Source: JBEVJK01 sp040510195
GTDB lineage: Bacteria; Pseudomonadota; Alphaproteobacteria; Rhizobiales; Rhizobiaceae
DNA length: 64,000 bases
Reading direction: 5' to 3'
NCBI GenBank assembly: GCA_040510195.1
Contig: JBEVJK010000085.1
Span: forward strand, 1-64,000
The notes below the pieces were generated by a model. It had not been told where the DNA came from. It searched no databases and saw only the letters and a program-made list of their open reading frames with translations. Below, in pieces: positions 9,159 to 17,975 of this stretch. Numbering within the stretch: position 1 is the stretch's first letter; every line of letters starts with the position of its first letter. Made by a program: the position numbers and the translations under genes.

Positions 9159-10913
9159 ATGCAATTCGAGGGTTTGCGCGTGGAGCGTCGCCTGGCCGCC
9201 CTGCTGATGGCCGATGTGGTCGGCTACAGCCGTCTCATGGAGGCGGACGAGGCAGGCACTCTCGCCGCCCTGAGGCAATGGCAGGATGCCATCCTCATGC
9301 CCGCCGTGGCCTCCCATGGCGGCCGCATCGTCAAGCTCGTCGGTGACGGCGTGCTGGTCGAATTCGCCAGCGCGGTGAACGCCGTGTCCGCCGCATTGGC
9401 GCTTCAAAGCGGGACGTCGGCCGCAAGCGAGGCGGCGCAGGAGGGGCGCGGCATCGTGCTGCGGGTCGGCGTCAACCTCGGCGAGGTTCTCGGCGAGGGC
9501 GACGACGTCTATGGTGAAAGCGTCAATATCGCCGCGCGCCTGGAGACGCTGGCCGCCCCCGGCGAGATCTGCGTTTCGGGGAAGGTCCGCGACGAGGTGC
9601 AGGGCCGGGTCGCATGCCGCTTCACGGATCGGGGCGAGCAGATGCTCAAGAATATGGCCGCTCCGGTTCGCGTTTTCCATGTGGCAAAGAGCGATCAGCC
9701 GCCGGCGAAGGCGGTCGCCGCGCCCTCGGCGAGGTCCAGCACGCGCCCGTGCATCGCCATCCTCCCTTTCGCCAATCTGAGCGCTGAAGGGTCGGGCCAG
9801 CATCTGGCCGACGGGCTGACCGAGGACATCGTCACGGAACTCTCCCGGTATCGCCAGCTCCGGGTCGTCGCCCGAGACGCCTCCTTCCGGCTTCGCGACG
9901 GCAAGGCCGACCTCGTGCAGGCGGGCCGTGAGCTCGGCGTCCAATTCGTCGTCGAGGGGAGCATGCGCATCATCGGCGACAGCCTGCGCATTTCGGCGCA
10001 GCTGATCGATGCCGGTTCGGGCCACAACGTATGGGCGGAACGCTTCGATCGCGAGACGAAAGACGTCTTCAGGATCCAGGACCAGGTGGTCCGCACGATC
10101 GCCGCAACGGTGCTCGGTCGCATCAAGGCAGCGGTGATCGAGACGGCGCTGCGCAAGCCGCCAGCCAGCCTCGAGGCCTATGAGTGCGTTCTGAAGGCGG
10201 ACGACCTGCCGTTCGACGATCCGGACCGGGCCGAAGAGGCCCACCGGCTTTTCGAGCGGGCCATCGAGCTCGATCCGACCTACGCGCGGGCCTATGCCCT
10301 TTTCGCCAACCTGTGCGGCGTCCGCTGGTCGCAGGACACGGGCAATGGCGAGGACCTGCTCGAAACGGCCCTCCGGCTGGCCAGGAAATCGGTCGATCTC
10401 GACAGTCGCGATTCCGCCGGCCAACAGGCGCTCGGCTGGGTCTACCTGCTGCGACGGTCGTACGATCTGGCCGAGCATCACATGCGCAAGGCCTTGGAGC
10501 TGTCACCCAACCAGCCGACGCCCTACAGCGGACTTGCGGCTTTCCTCTTCGCGGTGGGAAAGCGGCAAGAGGCGCTCGCCGCCTATCAGGAGGCGCGGAA
10601 CATCGATCCTTATTTCGAGCCGCAATGGTACTGGCCAATGGTCGGCTGCGTCCTCCACCACGAGCGCCGGTACGAGGAATCCCTTGCGGCACTCCTCAGG
10701 ACGACCAGCGTCGCCTACTGGGTCAACGCCTACCTGGCAGCCTGCTATGCCCGCCTGGGCAGACTGGACCCGGCACGAGCTCACGGCAGGCAACTCATGG
10801 GGCAGGTTCCGGGTTTTTCGTCGAGCTGGTTCGTCGGCAAGGAAGTGTTCAAGCTCGCGGAAGACGAGCAGCACCTTCTCGACGGCTTGCTGATGGCGGG
10901 GCTGCCGCCCTGA
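9159..10913 (+). CDS. class III adenylate/guanylate cyclase with TolB-like and TPR domains
   Basis: A 584-residue soluble protein. Residues about 8-170 are a class III nucleotide cyclase domain: the two metal-binding aspartates are D19 (LMADVVGYSR) and D63 (LVGDGVLVEF), and SVNIAARLE holds the transition-state Asn and Arg. Next is a TolB-N-like domain (IAILPFANLS to VVRTIAATVL) and then at least four TPR-like repeats to the C terminus. It should make cAMP (or cGMP), with the tail as a protein-binding or sensory module. No membrane helix separates the two halves, unlike the relative at 29391. I chose ATG 9159; GTG 9180 (VERRLAALL) is equally possible. The zinc dehydrogenase gene follows after 36 bases. 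Confidence 0.85.
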   Translation: MQFEGLRVERRLAALLMADVVGYSRLMEADEAGTLAALRQWQDAILMPAVASHGGRIVKLVGDGVLVEFASAVNAVSAALALQSGTSAASEAAQEGRGIVLRVGVNLGEVLGEGDDVYGESVNIAARLETLAAPGEICVSGKVRDEVQGRVACRFTDRGEQMLKNMAAPVRVFHVAKSDQPPAKAVAAPSARSSTRPCIAILPFANLSAEGSGQHLADGLTEDIVTELSRYRQLRVVARDASFRLRDGKADLVQAGRELGVQFVVEGSMRIIGDSLRISAQLIDAGSGHNVWAERFDRETKDVFRIQDQVVRTIAATVLGRIKAAVIETALRKPPASLEAYECVLKADDLPFDDPDRAEEAHRLFERAIELDPTYARAYALFANLCGVRWSQDTGNGEDLLETALRLARKSVDLDSRDSAGQQALGWVYLLRRSYDLAEHHMRKALELSPNQPTPYSGLAAFLFAVGKRQEALAAYQEARNIDPYFEPQWYWPMVGCVLHHERRYEESLAALLRTTSVAYWVNAYLAACYARLGRLDPARAHGRQLMGQVPGFSSSWFVGKEVFKLAEDEQHLLDGLLMAGLPP

Positions 10914-10949
10914 CCGAGAAGCCGGCAGGTCTGAAAGGGAAAGAAGTCC

Positions 10950-11942
10950 ATGCGTGCCACCCGCCTCTTGGCGACCAACGACATCCGCACCGCCGACGTC
11001 CCGATGCCCAAGCCGGCGCGAGGCGAAGTGCTGGTCCGGATCGAAGCGGCAGGCATCTGCGGGACAGACCGCCATCTCTTCCGGGGAGAGTTTCCGTGCA
11101 CGCCCCCGGTGACGTTGGGCCACGAGTTCTCGGGCATCGTGGTCGACAGAGGCGAAGGCGTCGATGTTCCCGAGGGCGCGCGCGTCACCTGCGACCCCAA
11201 CGATTGGTGCGGCCGCTGCGCAGCGTGCCTGCGGGGGCGAGTCAACCTGTGCGAACGGAATGTCGCGACGGGCATCCAGCGCGACGGCGGCTTTGCCGAG
11301 TATGCCGTCTTCCCGGCGCACAAGGCCGTCTCGCTGCCGGCCGACCTCGACCCGCTGCACGGCGCCTTTTGCGAGCCGCTCGCCTGCACGCTCCACGGCG
11401 TCGACATCGGCGCGCCGCAGCCCGGCGAGCGCGTCCTCGTCATCGGCGGCGGGGTGATCGGCCTGCTGGCGGTGCAGCTGGCGAGCCTTGCGGGTGCGGA
11501 GACGATGCTCTTGACCCGCCATCCCGCCAAGCGGGCGCTGGCGAAAACGCTCGGCGCTGCCGAGACGGCCGCGACGCCGGGCGAGGCGGCCCGCATCTGG
11601 CCGCAAGGCGCCGACCTCACCCTCGAATGCGCCGGCGTGCCGGAGACGGTCGTCGAAGCGCCGCGTCTTTCGTGCAAGGGCGGCAGGATCGTCGTTCTCG
11701 GCGTGTTGCCACAGGGCTTGACGGTGCCAATCGAGCCCTTCGATCTCCTGTTCCGCGAAATCCAACTGCACTTCGCCTTCATCAACCCCTTCACCCAGGC
11801 GCGCGCGGCGGCCCTCATCAGCACCGGCAAGGTCGCGGTGGCGGCGCTGATTTCGCGCACCATCCCGCTCGAGGCTGCCGCCGAGACGATCGCACAGCCC
11901 CCGGCGCCGGGCGAAGTCAAGGTCGTGGTGGTGCCAGGCTGA
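10950..11942 (+). CDS. zinc-dependent alcohol/sorbitol dehydrogenase-type MDR enzyme
   Basis: A 330-residue medium-chain dehydrogenase. Catalytic zinc residues are in EAAGICGTDRH (Cys) and TLGHEFSG (His-Glu), and the structural zinc lobe has four cysteines in CDPNDWCGRCAACLRGRVNLC. The NAD-binding Rossmann loop is VIGGGVIGLLAVQLA. This pattern fits threonine/sorbitol/L-iditol dehydrogenases acting on polyols. It is followed without a gap by remnants of a DhaL gene and a DUF1537 sugar-acid kinase gene, which suggests it was once part of a polyol or C4-sugar catabolic cluster. The exact substrate cannot be read from the sequence. The start ATG has GGGAAAG upstream. Confidence 0.8.
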   Translation: MRATRLLATNDIRTADVPMPKPARGEVLVRIEAAGICGTDRHLFRGEFPCTPPVTLGHEFSGIVVDRGEGVDVPEGARVTCDPNDWCGRCAACLRGRVNLCERNVATGIQRDGGFAEYAVFPAHKAVSLPADLDPLHGAFCEPLACTLHGVDIGAPQPGERVLVIGGGVIGLLAVQLASLAGAETMLLTRHPAKRALAKTLGAAETAATPGEAARIWPQGADLTLECAGVPETVVEAPRLSCKGGRIVVLGVLPQGLTVPIEPFDLLFREIQLHFAFINPFTQARAAALISTGKVAVAALISRTIPLEAAAETIAQPPAPGEVKVVVVPG

Positions 11943-12050
11943 CGACGCTCACCGACGAAGACCTCATTGCCGCCGTCGAGGCGATGGCCCAGGGCATCCG
12001 CGACCGCGGCAAGGCGGAGCCGGGCGAGAAGGCGATGGTCGACGGCTGGG
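11943..12050 (+). pseudogene. DhaL (dihydroxyacetone kinase subunit) remnant
   Basis: Directly after the dehydrogenase stop, the frame starting at 11942 reads TLTDEDLIAAVEAMAQGIR and then DRGKAEPGEKAMVDGWAE. This matches the middle of DhaL, where E. coli has GADGVISRGKAEPGDKTMCDVW. About 36 codons survive, with no start codon context and neither the N- nor C-terminal parts of the subunit. The match then breaks off at about 12050 where a minus-strand remnant begins. This is a decayed gene fragment, not an expressed protein. Confidence 0.65.
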
Positions 12051-12179
12051 CGGAATGCGCAGGAACAGCACCGTGTCGACCCCGCCGAGCGACCGCGCCT
12101 CCATTAGGTCGGTCGAGCCGGTGAGGTCGTCCCCATAGAGGCTTGAGATGCGCAGTGCCTCGCCGAGGGGATCGTGGCA
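12051..12179 (-). pseudogene. four-carbon acid sugar kinase (DUF1537/OtnK-like) N-terminal remnant
   Basis: On the minus strand, reading down from 12179, one frame gives ALRISSLYGDDLTGSTDLM followed by EARSLGGVDTVLFLRIP. The YGDDxTGxTD block and the following sequence are the N-terminal signature of the DUF1537 kinases that phosphorylate erythronate, threonate or related acids. Nothing of the remaining 350 or so residues follows: the match ends where the DhaL remnant on the other strand begins. The start codon region is not recognisable. Confidence 0.6.
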
Positions 12180-12356
12180 TCAGCAAGGCGATAAAACATC
12201 GCTCTTGGAGTGGCCGAATACCTCTTTCGGCGACTTTTGGCCTGGGGGTTCGCCTTTCAACGATGCCAGGTCACATCGATCAGGTGAGGCGATTACGATT
12301 GTCGTTCGCGGATCGATGGTGCTTCCCTCTCCGCGACAAGTTCAAGGCGTGTCGCG

Positions 12357-13493
12357 TTGGGTCATCTCGTTCGGCAGTTGCAAGCAGGCGTATTGGGTGC
12401 GTGGCCGCGGAACAGGCCGACCCGGGCTTCCTACGGCTTGCCAGCGCCGCACCCGGCAATCCTTCCAGAGGCTTCCGCCGGCCCCGCTGCGGACCGCGCC
12501 TTCTTCGGCAACATCCAGATCCTGCGGGTCATTTCCGCATTTGCCATTCTGTTCGTTCACCTCGAGGCGATGTTCAGGATCTTCGGCGATCCGACGCGGG
12601 TGGTGAACGTGCTCCGTTTCGGGACGGACCTGTTCGTCATCGTCGCCGGCTTTCTTTCCGCGCACCTGCTTTCCGGTGGACGGCGAAGCTCCGGCAGCTA
12701 CCTTGTCGGGCGCCTGATCAGGATCTGGCCGCTCTACGCCATCTTCACGCTGCTGGGCTTCGTCTGCCAGCACTATCTGATGCACAACCACCCGGTCGAG
12801 TGGTGGCAGATCCCCCTCGATCTTTCCTTCATACCCTATGGGGTCTCGCCCATCCTCTATCAGACCTGGACACTCGAACTGATCATGGCGTGCTCCCTGG
12901 TGCTGGCGGGGTGTCTGCTCGTCTCGCGCCACCCTGTGGAGCTGGCAGCCGCGGTCATCGTCGGGATGGTGCTTGCGGGCCTGTACTACCACCCGGCAAG
13001 TCCGTTCCTGGCCTTCTACGCCGATCCCGCCTTCCTCGATTTCGCGCTCGGCGTCCTGATCTTCAGGCTGCCGAGGGGGCGACCGGTCTCAGCGTTTGCG
13101 GCGATCTGCGTCGGTTTCGTGCTGATCATCGTTCGTCCATGGGATTTTCCGGACGTGCCGAGATTCATCGCGCTTTCGCTTCCCGTTGGCGGTCTCGTCT
13201 GGGGCGTCATCTCCCTGGACACCGGCAGGCGGCGTCCCTTCGTCGAATGGATCGCCAAGGCAACCTACGGGATCTATCTCATCCACTGGTTTGCCGACGC
13301 CACGGCCGTGAAGCTCGTGAGGGACAGCGGAAGCCCGTGGCTTGCCGGCGTCCTGATCGTCGCTGTTCCGGTGGCGGTCACGGTGGCTGCGCTCCTCGTG
13401 CATGCATTCGTGGAGGATCCGATCACCCGCAGGCTGACGGGAAGCCTGGACAAGGCCAGGCTCAAGGGTCGAGGCTCGCCTCTGCCGGGCTGA
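12357..13493 (+). CDS. acyltransferase 3 family membrane protein
   Basis: A protein of up to 378 residues with about ten hydrophobic segments. The family start is NIQILRVISAFAILFVHLEA, with the histidine of the first membrane helix that is thought catalytic in acyltransferase-3 proteins. Later segments include LVGRLIRIWPLYAIFTLLG (arginine-containing block typical of the family) and ATYGIYLIHWFADA near the C terminus. Such proteins O-acylate exported sugars or lipids. The in-frame TTG at 12357 is the only start before the conserved part, and about 40 leader residues look non-conserved, so the true start is uncertain. The bases between the sugar-kinase remnants and this start (12180-12356) hold nothing I recognise. 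Target unknown. Confidence 0.7.
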   Translation: MGHLVRQLQAGVLGAWPRNRPTRASYGLPAPHPAILPEASAGPAADRAFFGNIQILRVISAFAILFVHLEAMFRIFGDPTRVVNVLRFGTDLFVIVAGFLSAHLLSGGRRSSGSYLVGRLIRIWPLYAIFTLLGFVCQHYLMHNHPVEWWQIPLDLSFIPYGVSPILYQTWTLELIMACSLVLAGCLLVSRHPVELAAAVIVGMVLAGLYYHPASPFLAFYADPAFLDFALGVLIFRLPRGRPVSAFAAICVGFVLIIVRPWDFPDVPRFIALSLPVGGLVWGVISLDTGRRRPFVEWIAKATYGIYLIHWFADATAVKLVRDSGSPWLAGVLIVAVPVAVTVAALLVHAFVEDPITRRLTGSLDKARLKGRGSPLPG

Positions 13494-13511
13494 TCAAGGC
13501 CTGGGCGCTCG

Positions 13512-14822
13512 CTAGGCCGTTCGGAGCCTTTCCCAATGGATCATTCGGAAGAGCAGCTCGACAACCACCGAAATCACCACGATCGCCAGCACCGCGACTG
13601 CCGAAGGCACCGTCGCCGGTGAAGAGAGAAACTCGCTGACCATGATGACAAGGGCGGCGACGCACAGCAGGAAGGCGAGGGCGGGCATCCATGGTGCGGT
13701 GCCCGTTTCCTTGCGCAGCCTGATCGCTGCGACGTTGACGGCGGCATAGACGACGAGAAAGCCGCCGCTGGTCGCGGCCGAGAGGTTGTGGATGCTCAGA
13801 AAGTTCACGGCGAGCAGCGCCAGGACACCGATGACGACGAGACTCACCACCGACTGGCCGCGAAGCTGCCTTTGGAAGGCTGAGGGCAGCTCTTCTTGCC
13901 TGGACAGCATCACCGGCAGCTTGGCGGCGCCGAAGTAGTCGGCATTGATGGCCGAAGCCGATGCCAGGACCGCCCCGAAGGCCATGATGCCGAAGCCGAC
14001 CGGGCCCAGGAAGGTGCTGGCGGCAGCCGAGACAGCGAAATCGCGAGAGGTCGTGACGGCCTCGAAGCTCATATGACCGATGGCGACCACGAAGGCGAGC
14101 ACGTAGACGACGATCGCGATGGCGACGCTGCCCAGCAGCGCGATCGGCAGCGTGCGCTTCGGGTTCTCGATATCGGCCGAAGCGTTGGAGATCAGCTCGA
14201 ACCCTTCATAGGCCAGGAAGCCGAGCATTCCGGTGGCGACGACAGTCGACACCGGCGCCCAGCTCGTCGGCTCGAGCCGGCTCCAGTCCAGATGCCCGGC
14301 AATCAGCCCAGCGACGATGAAGAGGGCGAGCACGCCGAGCTTGCCGATGTTGAAGGCCGTCTCCATGCGCTCCATCAGCTTGGCGCCTGCAAAATTGATG
14401 AAGCCCAAAAAGACGATGGCGACGGAGGCGATGATCGTGTGGGCCACCGGCCGCATGTGCTCGGGGAAGTAGGCGACCGCGTAGGACGCCATGGCCGATG
14501 CATAGACCGACATGATGGCGACATAGCTGAACACAAGGAGCACGCTAAGCGAGGCCGGAACGAGGCCCCTGCCATACGCCGTCGTCAGGAAGCCGACGGT
14601 TCCGCCGGGGCCGGGATAGCGCAAAGTGAGCCCGATATAGGAGTAGGCGGTCGCCAGGGCGATGCCTCCCGCAATCAGGAACGCGACCGGCGTTCCGCCG
14701 CGCGCTCCCTCGATGGTCAGCCCGAACGTGGCGAAGAAGCCTCCGCCGACAATCCCGCCGACACCGATGGAAAGAGCGCCGATGAGCCCTATGGGCTCCC
14801 TGGTCCTTGCAATGTCCGTCAT
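13512..14822 (-). CDS. APC-superfamily amino acid permease
   Basis: A 436-residue permease with about twelve membrane helices. The N-terminal GALSIGVGGIVGGGFFATFG is the glycine-rich unwound first helix of APC transporters, and the next segments (YSYIGLTLRYPGPGGTVGFL) fit the same family. It should import an amino acid or amine through the inner membrane with proton or sodium coupling; the substrate is not predictable. It converges on the acyltransferase gene. Its 5' side is a 363-base gap shared with the divergent ArsB/SLC13-type transporter. Confidence 0.85.
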   Translation of the reverse strand: MTDIARTREPIGLIGALSIGVGGIVGGGFFATFGLTIEGARGGTPVAFLIAGGIALATAYSYIGLTLRYPGPGGTVGFLTTAYGRGLVPASLSVLLVFSYVAIMSVYASAMASYAVAYFPEHMRPVAHTIIASVAIVFLGFINFAGAKLMERMETAFNIGKLGVLALFIVAGLIAGHLDWSRLEPTSWAPVSTVVATGMLGFLAYEGFELISNASADIENPKRTLPIALLGSVAIAIVVYVLAFVVAIGHMSFEAVTTSRDFAVSAAASTFLGPVGFGIMAFGAVLASASAINADYFGAAKLPVMLSRQEELPSAFQRQLRGQSVVSLVVIGVLALLAVNFLSIHNLSAATSGGFLVVYAAVNVAAIRLRKETGTAPWMPALAFLLCVAALVIMVSEFLSSPATVPSAVAVLAIVVISVVVELLFRMIHWERLRTA

Positions 14823-15185
14823 CTTCTGACCTCAGAAAAACAGTGCTTGATCAAAATCGACCGAGAAGCCCCCATGCTCCTCGTGTTCCAAAACTGGATC
14901 GGCAGACGTCGCTCGATCCGACCAGGACGCTTCAAAATACGCTCCTGGCAAGACAATAATACCTCAACGACCACCACTCTGAAAGATCAGGAACACAATC
15001 TTTGCCAACAATTGTGACATTTCGGGTAGGCGAACGGCTCATCTATTGATGTCTGCGGCCGCCTGTGCTCCCTGATGCTTCAGGCCTATCGAGTATGGGC
15101 ACGGGATGACGTCGATATTGTAAATTAGGTTGCACTAATTTAGCAAAATCTACTATATAAATGTTTTGAGGAGACATGATTCGCC
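14823..15185 (+). other. intergenic region between divergent transporter genes
   Basis: A gap of 363 bases with no convincing gene, noticeably richer in A and T than its surroundings, especially 15110-15165. It must hold the promoters of the amino acid permease (minus) and the ArsB/SLC13-type transporter (plus). A short inverted motif AACAATTGT lies near 15008-15016. The frame running through 14896-15017 on the plus strand is a shadow of the permease gene. Confidence 0.5.
15130..15159 (+). promoter_or_regulatory. promoter of the ArsB/SLC13-type transporter gene
   Basis: TTGCAC at 15130-15135 and TATATA at 15154-15159 are 18 bases apart in an AT-rich stretch, 27 bases before the start codon. 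A GAGGAG ribosome site (15168-15173) follows. Confidence 0.5.
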
Positions 15186-16412
15186 GTGGCAATCACCCTC
15201 GTCATATTCGTCGTCAGCTATGCGGCCATCGCCCTCGGCTCGCTCCCAGGCTTCCGCCTGGATCGCACGGGAGTGGCGCTGGTCGGCGCGATCGCGCTCA
15301 TCGCCACCGGCGGCATTTCGATGGACGCCGCTTGGCAATCGGTCAGCTTCGCCACGATGGCCCTGCTGTTCGCCCTGATGGTCGTGTCCGCGACGTTCGG
15401 CGCGACCGGGTTCTACATGCATGTGGCCAAGAGCGTCGCTTCGCTCAAGACCAAGCCCGCGGCCTTGCTCGCAGCGTTCATCCTGACGGCGGCCGTCCTG
15501 TCGGCCGTGTTCACCAACGACGTCGTGGTCCTTGCCATGACGCCGCTGCTCATCGAGATCACGCTGTCGCGCGGATTGAATCCGGTGCCGTTCCTGCTTG
15601 CCTTCTGCTTCGCGGCCAACAACGGCTCGGCCGCAACGCTGATCGGAAGCCCCCAGAACATGCTCATCGGTAATGGTCTCGACCTGACCTTTCCAGCCTT
15701 TCTGCAGATCAACGCCCTGCCGGCCATCCTCTCGCTGGGTTTTATCTGGCTCGTGATGGCGCTGCTCTACCGCCGGCGATGGACGCTGCCGGCCGACAAA
15801 GCGCGCCCGGCGGCCGAACCGGCGGTGCCGCTGGATCGGCCGGAAACCGTCAAGGCACTTGTCGTGACCTTGGTCCTGCTTGCAGCGTTCCTGTTCACCG
15901 ATTGGCCGCATCCGGTCGTGGCGCTGGTCGCCGCCGGGGCCATGCTGACCAGCCGTCGCATCGCCTCGTCGGACATTCTCGGGCGGATCGACGGCAGCCT
16001 GCTGCTGCTGTTCTTCGGACTCTTCATCATCAACCGCGCCCTGGCCGAGACGGGCGTTCCCACGCTCCTGGTCGAGGAGCTTCGGCATGCGGGGCTCGAT
16101 ATCAGGGCTCCGCTGCCGTTGTTCGTCGCGATATCGCTCATCAGCGACATCGTCGGCAACAGCCCGGCGGTCATGATGGTGCTGCCCTATGTCCGGCAGA
16201 CCGGGGTCGAAGGTACCGCCGCCGCGCTGACCCTGGGATCGGCCTTTTCCAGCAACGTGGTCGTCTTCGGCAGCCTTGCCGGCATCATCGTCACGGAAGA
16301 GGCCAGGAAGCGCGGGATCGTCATCTCGCCGCGCGAATTCATGCGGGCAGGCGTGCCGGTGAGCCTCGGCTCGATGGCGCTCGCGGCGGCCTGGATTCTG
16401 CTTCGTCCATAG
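15186..16412 (+). CDS. ArsB/NhaD/SLC13-type ion transporter
   Basis: A 408-residue inner-membrane transporter of the ion transporter (IT) superfamily. It carries two re-entrant-loop signatures: AVFTNDVVVLAMTPLLIEI in the first half with NNGSAATLIGSPQNMLIG, and SDIVGNSPAVMMVLP in the second half, matching the inverted repeat of ArsB, CitMHS and SLC13 carriers. It could export an oxyanion or exchange a carboxylate or sulfate; no arsR, arsC or other metal gene is beside it, so arsenite is only one option. The start is GTG at 15186. An ATG at 15176 has better spacing to the GAGGAG site but opens a different, shadow frame. Confidence 0.75.
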   Translation: MAITLVIFVVSYAAIALGSLPGFRLDRTGVALVGAIALIATGGISMDAAWQSVSFATMALLFALMVVSATFGATGFYMHVAKSVASLKTKPAALLAAFILTAAVLSAVFTNDVVVLAMTPLLIEITLSRGLNPVPFLLAFCFAANNGSAATLIGSPQNMLIGNGLDLTFPAFLQINALPAILSLGFIWLVMALLYRRRWTLPADKARPAAEPAVPLDRPETVKALVVTLVLLAAFLFTDWPHPVVALVAAGAMLTSRRIASSDILGRIDGSLLLLFFGLFIINRALAETGVPTLLVEELRHAGLDIRAPLPLFVAISLISDIVGNSPAVMMVLPYVRQTGVEGTAAALTLGSAFSSNVVVFGSLAGIIVTEEARKRGIVISPREFMRAGVPVSLGSMALAAAWILLRP

Positions 16413-16434
16413 CGACGAGCGTTCGGCGCCTCCG

Positions 16435-17304
16435 TCAGTGCGGCGGCATCGGGATGAAGATCGGCGGCGTGTCGAGCGCGCTCAGCGCATCGTCGCCGGT
16501 CTTGGTGGTGGCGGGATGCGGCCTGAGGTAGACGTAGTAGGGATCGCTGCGTTCCACGATGTCTTCCTCGGGTTCGCTGCGCGGGCTCACCATCAGATTG
16601 GTGTCGAAGCGAATATGCATGTAGCCGGGGAGGAGTTCCGTCCAGTCCTCCAGGTTCGGCTCGAAGACGGTCTCGAAGGTGCGGCGCCCCGTCAGCTCTA
16701 CGACGCCGGCCTCCTGCTCGCCGGGGGCCTTGGAGGGGACCTCCTTCCAGCTCAGCCCTGCCTGCTCGAAGACCCTGACGGGGCTCGCCATCACGTAGAG
16801 CGGCTGGTCGGGATCGGAGTTTTCCATCGACATGGTCAGCCGGTAGGACTTTTCGTCGGGCTCATACGCCACGTTGATCAGCTCGAGGATCAGGGTCGAA
16901 TACGCCGCCTGCTCCAGCCCCAGCTCCGCTGCCCGCTTCAAGGCCAGAGCGCGGCCCTGATACCAGCCGGCTCCGTAGTCGAGCGCGATGAACAGACCGA
17001 CCAGGCCGACGACCGCCAGCGCCGCGCGCGAGCCGAGAAAGTCGAGCTTGCCCAGCCTAACCCTGAGGCTCGGGGGATCCGCTTTGGCGATGCCGGCATT
17101 GGCCTGCCGGAGCTCGGAGAGCAGCGCCTCTGCACTTCGGCTGTCGTCGCGCTTGCCTTCCAGGTCGCGCAGCCGCTCGGCGAGCCGCTGCGACCTGGCC
17201 CGCTCGTCCCACAGGCGTTGCCAGAGCGTCTCGATCAGCCGCTCCTTGCCAAGCTCGTCCAGCGTGCCAATGTCGGGCAGGCGGTCGGGGGCCTCGGAGT
17301 TCAT
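16435..17304 (-). CDS. membrane-anchored partner protein of the copper-enzyme/ABC operon
   Basis: I do not recognise a named family. The protein has 289 residues: a cytoplasmic coiled-coil-like N terminus (about 20-72, many Arg, Glu and Leu), one membrane helix (AALAVVGLVGLFIALDYGAG, about 94-113) and a periplasmic domain of about 175 residues ending in a proline-rich tail (PPIFIPMPPH). The periplasmic part looks beta-rich (SYRLTMSMENSDPDQPLYVM, FDTNLMVSPRSEPEEDIVER). The start codon overlaps the stop of the ABC ATPase gene (ATGA), so it is translationally coupled to it. Being last in the operon with the exported copper-enzyme candidate, it may be an accessory or scaffold for assembly or transport; that is inference. 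It ends 22 bases from the convergent transporter gene. Confidence 0.7.
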   Translation of the reverse strand: MNSEAPDRLPDIGTLDELGKERLIETLWQRLWDERARSQRLAERLRDLEGKRDDSRSAEALLSELRQANAGIAKADPPSLRVRLGKLDFLGSRAALAVVGLVGLFIALDYGAGWYQGRALALKRAAELGLEQAAYSTLILELINVAYEPDEKSYRLTMSMENSDPDQPLYVMASPVRVFEQAGLSWKEVPSKAPGEQEAGVVELTGRRTFETVFEPNLEDWTELLPGYMHIRFDTNLMVSPRSEPEEDIVERSDPYYVYLRPHPATTKTGDDALSALDTPPIFIPMPPH

Positions 17305-17969
17305 CGCACGAGCCGTCCGCCGGCGATGTGGATCACGCGGTCTGCGACCTCGGCGAGGCGGAGGTTGTGGGTCACCATGACCACGGTCATGCGGCGCGTC
17401 CGGTTCAGGCGGCGGAGCTCGTCGATGATCTCGATCTCCGTCTGCTCGTCCAGGTCCGAGGTCGGCTCGTCCGCCAGCAGCAGGGGCGGGGCGTTGACGA
17501 GCGCCCTGGCAATGGCGGCCCGACGCTGCTCCCCGGCCGAGACCTCCTGGGGGTAGGCATCGAGGCAATGGCCGAGCCCGAAGCCGACCAGCAGGTCCCA
17601 GGCGGCCTGATACGCGTCGCGGGGCGCGAGATGGCCCCTCAGAAGGCCCGGAAGCGCTACGTTGTCGACGATTCGCAAGGCAGGAAGAAGGCTGGCGAAC
17701 TGGAACACGAAGCCGATTCGGCGGTTGCGAAAGCGGGCGATCTCCCGGTTCGGAAGACCCCAGACGTCGACATCGTCCAGCTCGACGGTTCCGCTGGACG
17801 GGCGGCTCAGGCCGCCGATGGCCGCCATCAGCGATGACTTGCCGGATCCCGACCGGCCGACAACGGCCGCAAACTCGCCGGCCGGGATGACGAGGTCGAT
17901 GTCGCGGATCGCCTCGATCTCGCCGCGTTCGGTCGGGTAGGTCTTGGTCAGGCCTGCGCATGCCAGCAT
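17301..17969 (-). CDS. ABC transporter ATP-binding protein (MacB/LolD type)
   Basis: A 222-residue ATPase with Walker A GRSGSGKSS, Q-loop FQFASLLPAL, signature VSAGEQRRAAIARAL (a variant of LSGGQ), Walker B LLLADEPTSDLD and switch histidine in VTHN. The size and the DEPTSDLD sequence are those of ATPases that pair with FtsX-like permeases and drive mechanotransmission (LolCDE, MacAB) rather than import. It lies between the permease gene (six bases upstream) and the membrane-anchored partner (4-base overlap). It should energise the permease at 17976. Confidence 0.85.
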   Translation of the reverse strand: MLACAGLTKTYPTERGEIEAIRDIDLVIPAGEFAAVVGRSGSGKSSLMAAIGGLSRPSSGTVELDDVDVWGLPNREIARFRNRRIGFVFQFASLLPALRIVDNVALPGLLRGHLAPRDAYQAAWDLLVGFGLGHCLDAYPQEVSAGEQRRAAIARALVNAPPLLLADEPTSDLDEQTEIEIIDELRRLNRTRRMTVVMVTHNLRLAEVADRVIHIAGGRLVR

Positions 17970-17975
17970 GGCCGG

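Noticed and set aside
15176..15673. An ATG ten bases before the ArsB/SLC13-type transporter start, with good ribosome-site spacing, opening a 165-residue frame
   Set aside because: The product is Arg/His-rich shadow sequence of the transporter, while the GTG frame carries clear transporter motifs.
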